Below, in pieces: positions 3,955 to 6,025 of a stretch of 6,025 nucleotides of DNA (the first letter of the stretch is position 1; each line of letters starts with the position of its first letter). Below the pieces are notes generated by a model that worked only from the letters and a program-made list of their open reading frames with translations, made no database searches and was not told the origin of the DNA. Position numbers and translations under genes: made by a program. Source of the DNA: JAWLGW01 sp964569055 (GTDB lineage: Bacteria > Planctomycetota > J058); the NCBI GenBank assembly GCA_964569055.1, contig CAZMSZ010000432.1, positions 1 to 6,025 on the forward strand. The letters run 5' to 3'.

Positions 3955-6025
3955 CTACCGGCCGCTCTCGCTGAGCGTGTTCACCCGATCGATCAGGCCC
4001 TCACGGTCCTGCAGGTCGATCAGCCCGTTCCCGTCGATCAGCTGCTGATCGGCCTCCTTGAGGACGAGCACCAGCCCGCGCTGCTCGTCGAGCGCGTCGG
4101 CGAGGTCGTCGCGGCCGCGGTCGCGCAGGGCCGTGGCCACCGACGCCAGCACCTCGGCCTCGTCGTCGTAGGCCTGGATCCGGTTCTCCGAGGCCCCCTC
4201 GAGCGCGTCCTCCAGGCTGGCGCGGGCGCGGGCCCGACCGATCTCGGCGAAGGTGTCGCGCCGCTCGCCCCAAGGGTCGCCGGCCGCGCCGGTCCGGCCG
4301 CCCGCGAGCAGCCAGTCGAGGTGGTCCACCTCGGCGAGCAGCGGCTCCGAGCGCCGGTTGCCGCGATACACCTCCTCGAGGTGCTGGTCGCGGGTGAGGT
4401 TGTAGGAGTCGACGTAGGTGTTGACCTGCTCCGCGATCTCCGCGTCGTCCTCGCGGGTGAGGTGCTCGGCGTAGGCCTCCACGCTCCCGTAGCGCCGCTC
4501 GATGTTCCGGCGCAGCGCGGCGTGCTGGTTGAGGCGGTCGATGGCCGCCGCCCGCTCGTCGGCCTTGATCTTGGCCCGGCGGGCCAGCCCCTCCAGCCGG
4601 GAGGCCAGGATCGCCTCGTCCTGATAGAGCGGGCCGTAGAGGAAGTTGCGGTACTCGATCCACGCCTCGTGGTAGGCGCCGGCCGCCGCGGCGAGGCTCT
4701 CGGCCGTCGCGTTCGGGTCGCTCGAGGCGCGGAGGAACTCCTCACCCGCGGCGGCGAGGTCGGCCCGCGCCGCGCGCCGGTCGAGGTACTCGTTGACCTC
4801 GCCCTCGATCTTCTCGGCCACGAACAGCACCACCGCCAGCTCGGCGGCGGTGTAGAACCAGCCGCCGAACCGCATCAGGCGCCGTCCGGCCAGGCCGAAC
4901 CGCGCCAGCCGCCCGGCGTTCTGCGCCTCCTTGAGCCCCATCACCCAGCGGATCCCCTGCACGCCCGCCTTGACGGCGGCCGAGGACAGGCCGAGCGAGG
5001 TGAGCGAGATCGCGAACGCCTTGCCCTCGAACTGCCCCTCCACGATCAGCGGGAGCGCGATGCCCGCCGCCAGGACGAGGTTGGTCTTGAGCATGCCGTT
5101 GACGAAGCGCGGCTTGATGTACTGCTGCAGGTAGCGGGTGTAGGCGACCTCACCGACGCGCGCGCCGGCCACGAACAGGCCGTACTGCTTGTAGAAGTCG
5201 GTGGTCATGAGGCCGTCGAAGAACTCCTCGATCCGGGCGCGGTCGCCGGTCGCCGCCACGGTGGCGACCTCCTTGAGGAACAGCGCCAGGCCGAAGTGGG
5301 CCAGCCCGCCCGCCTCCTGCAGCGCCCGGTTGCGGATCATCTCCGGCCAGCGCAGCGTGCCGTCGGCGCGGCGGTAGCGGGCGAGCGGGTCCTGCTCGCC
5401 GCGGGCGGCGCGCTCGAGGTTCTCGACCCGGCCCGAGGTGGTGCCGTAGCGGGTGAAGTTGCGCAGCCGGTTGAAGAAGCTGTCGACCCACGACGAGCCG
5501 AGCGGGCGGTCGAACGCGCCCACCGTGGCGCGGACCTCGGCCTCGCCGAGCGGCCCCGTCGCGCCGAGGCGCGAGTTGTTGACGATCTCGACCGCCTCGG
5601 CGTCCGCCACCCGCTCCACGCTCACGCCGCTGGCGTGCGCCGCCTCGTGGCCGAACACCAGCGCCAGGGCGCGGGCGCGGAACGCGGCCCGCTCGGCGGG
5701 CGGCACGCTCTCGGCCCGGGCGTAGAGCTCGTTGAGCAGGCCGGTCGAGACCCGGACCCGGCCGCGCTCGGCGTTGTGGTCGGCCAGGATGTCGTTGCTC
5801 TCCACGATCTCGAGCCGCAGCCGCGAGACGTCCTCGAGCCCGCGCTCGAGCGTGGCGCGCCCCTCGGCGTCGGTGACCTCGCCGGCGCGGACGCCCAGGC
5901 GGGTGGCCGCGCCCTCGCGGATCGCCTCGAAGATCGAGCTGACCGTCTCGTACGAGACCCGGCTCGGCTCGACCGGGCCGGCGGCCCCGCGGCGGGTGCG
6001 GCCGAAGCCCTCGCCCTCGCCCTCG
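3955..6025 (-). CDS. Partial gene: M48-like zinc metallopeptidase head fused to shared hydrophobic C-terminal module (5' end outside window)
   Basis: The frame is open from the right edge to a TAG stop at 3955-3957, giving 689 visible residues. A GTG at 5803-5805 could start it, but I reject that: the frame above it is open, with usual composition, and encodes RLRLEIVESND, which continues into the peptidase-like fold. Visible head: a strand NAERGRVRVSTGLL (5734-5775) resembling the M48 NA..pGGrI.v.tGLL block, then HEAAH (5635-5649), the HExxH zinc site with catalytic Glu, then ERVAD (5602-5616), like the E..AD element supplying the third ligand in M48-type enzymes. The gap from HExxH to this Glu is only seven residues, short for classical M48, so another HExxH zincin is possible. 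From 5385 the protein is the tail module shared with the downstream gene, with hydrophobic stretches around 5041-5085 and 4813-4863 and a long helical, charged C-terminus. Expected role: peptide cleavage at the membrane or envelope; substrate unknown. Whether it has a signal peptide cannot be seen. Confidence 0.85.
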   Translation of the reverse strand, partial: EGEGEGFGRTRRGAAGPVEPSRVSYETVSSIFEAIREGAATRLGVRAGEVTDAEGRATLERGLEDVSRLRLEIVESNDILADHNAERGRVRVSTGLLNELYARAESVPPAERAAFRARALALVFGHEAAHASGVSVERVADAEAVEIVNNSRLGATGPLGEAEVRATVGAFDRPLGSSWVDSFFNRLRNFTRYGTTSGRVENLERAARGEQDPLARYRRADGTLRWPEMIRNRALQEAGGLAHFGLALFLKEVATVAATGDRARIEEFFDGLMTTDFYKQYGLFVAGARVGEVAYTRYLQQYIKPRFVNGMLKTNLVLAAGIALPLIVEGQFEGKAFAISLTSLGLSSAAVKAGVQGIRWVMGLKEAQNAGRLARFGLAGRRLMRFGGWFYTAAELAVVLFVAEKIEGEVNEYLDRRAARADLAAAGEEFLRASSDPNATAESLAAAAGAYHEAWIEYRNFLYGPLYQDEAILASRLEGLARRAKIKADERAAAIDRLNQHAALRRNIERRYGSVEAYAEHLTREDDAEIAEQVNTYVDSYNLTRDQHLEEVYRGNRRSEPLLAEVDHLDWLLAGGRTGAAGDPWGERRDTFAEIGRARARASLEDALEGASENRIQAYDDEAEVLASVATALRDRGRDDLADALDEQRGLVLVLKEADQQLIDGNGLIDLQDREGLIDRVNTLSESGR
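3967..5385 (-). repeat. Tandem-duplicated C-terminal module, copy B (upstream gene)
   Basis: This is the partner of copy A. It begins at LARYRR and runs to just before the stop, with three extra residues at the end. The most conserved stretch includes FGLALFLKEV, NLVLAAGIALPLIVEG, ARFGLAGRRLMRF and WFYTAAELAVVLFVAEK, which are the hydrophobic or amphipathic parts. I do not recognise the module as a named domain. It is likely membrane-associated, with a long helical, charged region following the last hydrophobic segment. Confidence 0.92.
4006..4041 (-). other. Degenerate EF-hand-like loop at C-terminus of metallopeptidase-like protein
   Basis: The sequence LIDGNGLIDLQD has D, N, G, I, D, D at loop positions 3, 5, 6, 8, 9 and 12, with leucine at position 1. 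It lies in the fastest-diverging part of the shared module, yet these polar positions are kept in kind in both copies, which hints that they matter. Confidence 0.35.
5602..5775 (-). other. Zinc-peptidase core: M48-like strand, HEAAH and ERVAD
   Basis: The codons for HEAAH lie at 5635-5649, inside LALVFGHEAAHASG, where a hydrophobic helix leads into the zinc site, as in zincins. The preceding NAERGRVRVSTGLL block and the following ERVAD support M48 rather than a chance HExxH. Glu in ERVAD is the likeliest third zinc ligand. It is only seven residues after the second histidine, so the fold is either compact or a related HExxH family. Confidence 0.65.

Noticed and set aside
518..4048. 1176-codon open frame on the plus strand
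   Set aside because: It is codon-aligned and antiparallel to the amidoligase-like gene, so it stays open simply because that gene avoids TCA, CTA and TTA codons, as expected at this GC. Its protein has no domain-like pattern, while the minus strand carries clear motifs and a duplicated module.
3955..5805. GTG at 5805 as the start of the peptidase-like gene
   Set aside because: The frame continues open to the window edge and the upstream residues complete a strand before the zinc-site region, so the start lies outside the window.
437..6025. Polymorphic toxin/immunity locus
   Set aside because: Polymorphic toxins keep a constant N-terminus and vary the C-terminus, the reverse of what is seen. 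There is no small immunity gene or trafficking domain.

Overview
The window is a very GC-rich bacterial segment whose protein-coding part is read entirely from the minus strand. The GC bias, GTG starts, very large alanine/arginine-rich proteins and a repeat-laden intergenic region fit a large-genome myxobacterium-like organism (Myxococcota/Polyangia type). That placement is inference; there is no rRNA or marker gene to test it.

Layout, in transcription order (right to left). (1) 6025-3955: the 3' part of a gene running off the right edge. Its visible N-terminal part looks like an M48-type zinc metallopeptidase (HEAAH motif preceded by an NA...GRVRVSTGLL strand), followed by a long module with hydrophobic segments. 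(2) 3937-437: a complete gene 17 bp downstream encoding 1166 residues. It has a predicted signal peptide, a domain that reads as a glutamine-synthetase-like amidoligase (Amidoligase_2 family), about 330 residues I cannot assign, and then a second copy of the same C-terminal module. (3) 436-1: about 436 bp without a credible gene. It holds a possible terminator hairpin, a GAGCAC-type repeat, a 160-bp array of 26 TCGGAT-like hexamers, and a long imperfect palindrome at the left edge.

The most notable point is the pair of genes. Their last 473 residues align without a gap at about 79% identity (hand count: 99 differences), yet their N-terminal heads are unrelated: a predicted peptidase and a predicted peptide-bond-forming ligase. 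Conservation is uneven: about 90% over the first half of the module, which contains the hydrophobic segments, and below 60% over the last 110 residues. I read this as one membrane- or envelope-associated platform duplicated in tandem and carrying two opposed activities, possibly making and removing an amide-linked modification. The architecture is directly visible; the function is a hypothesis.

No promoter is visible for the operon, whose 5' end lies outside the window. No tRNA, rRNA, CRISPR or insertion sequence was seen.
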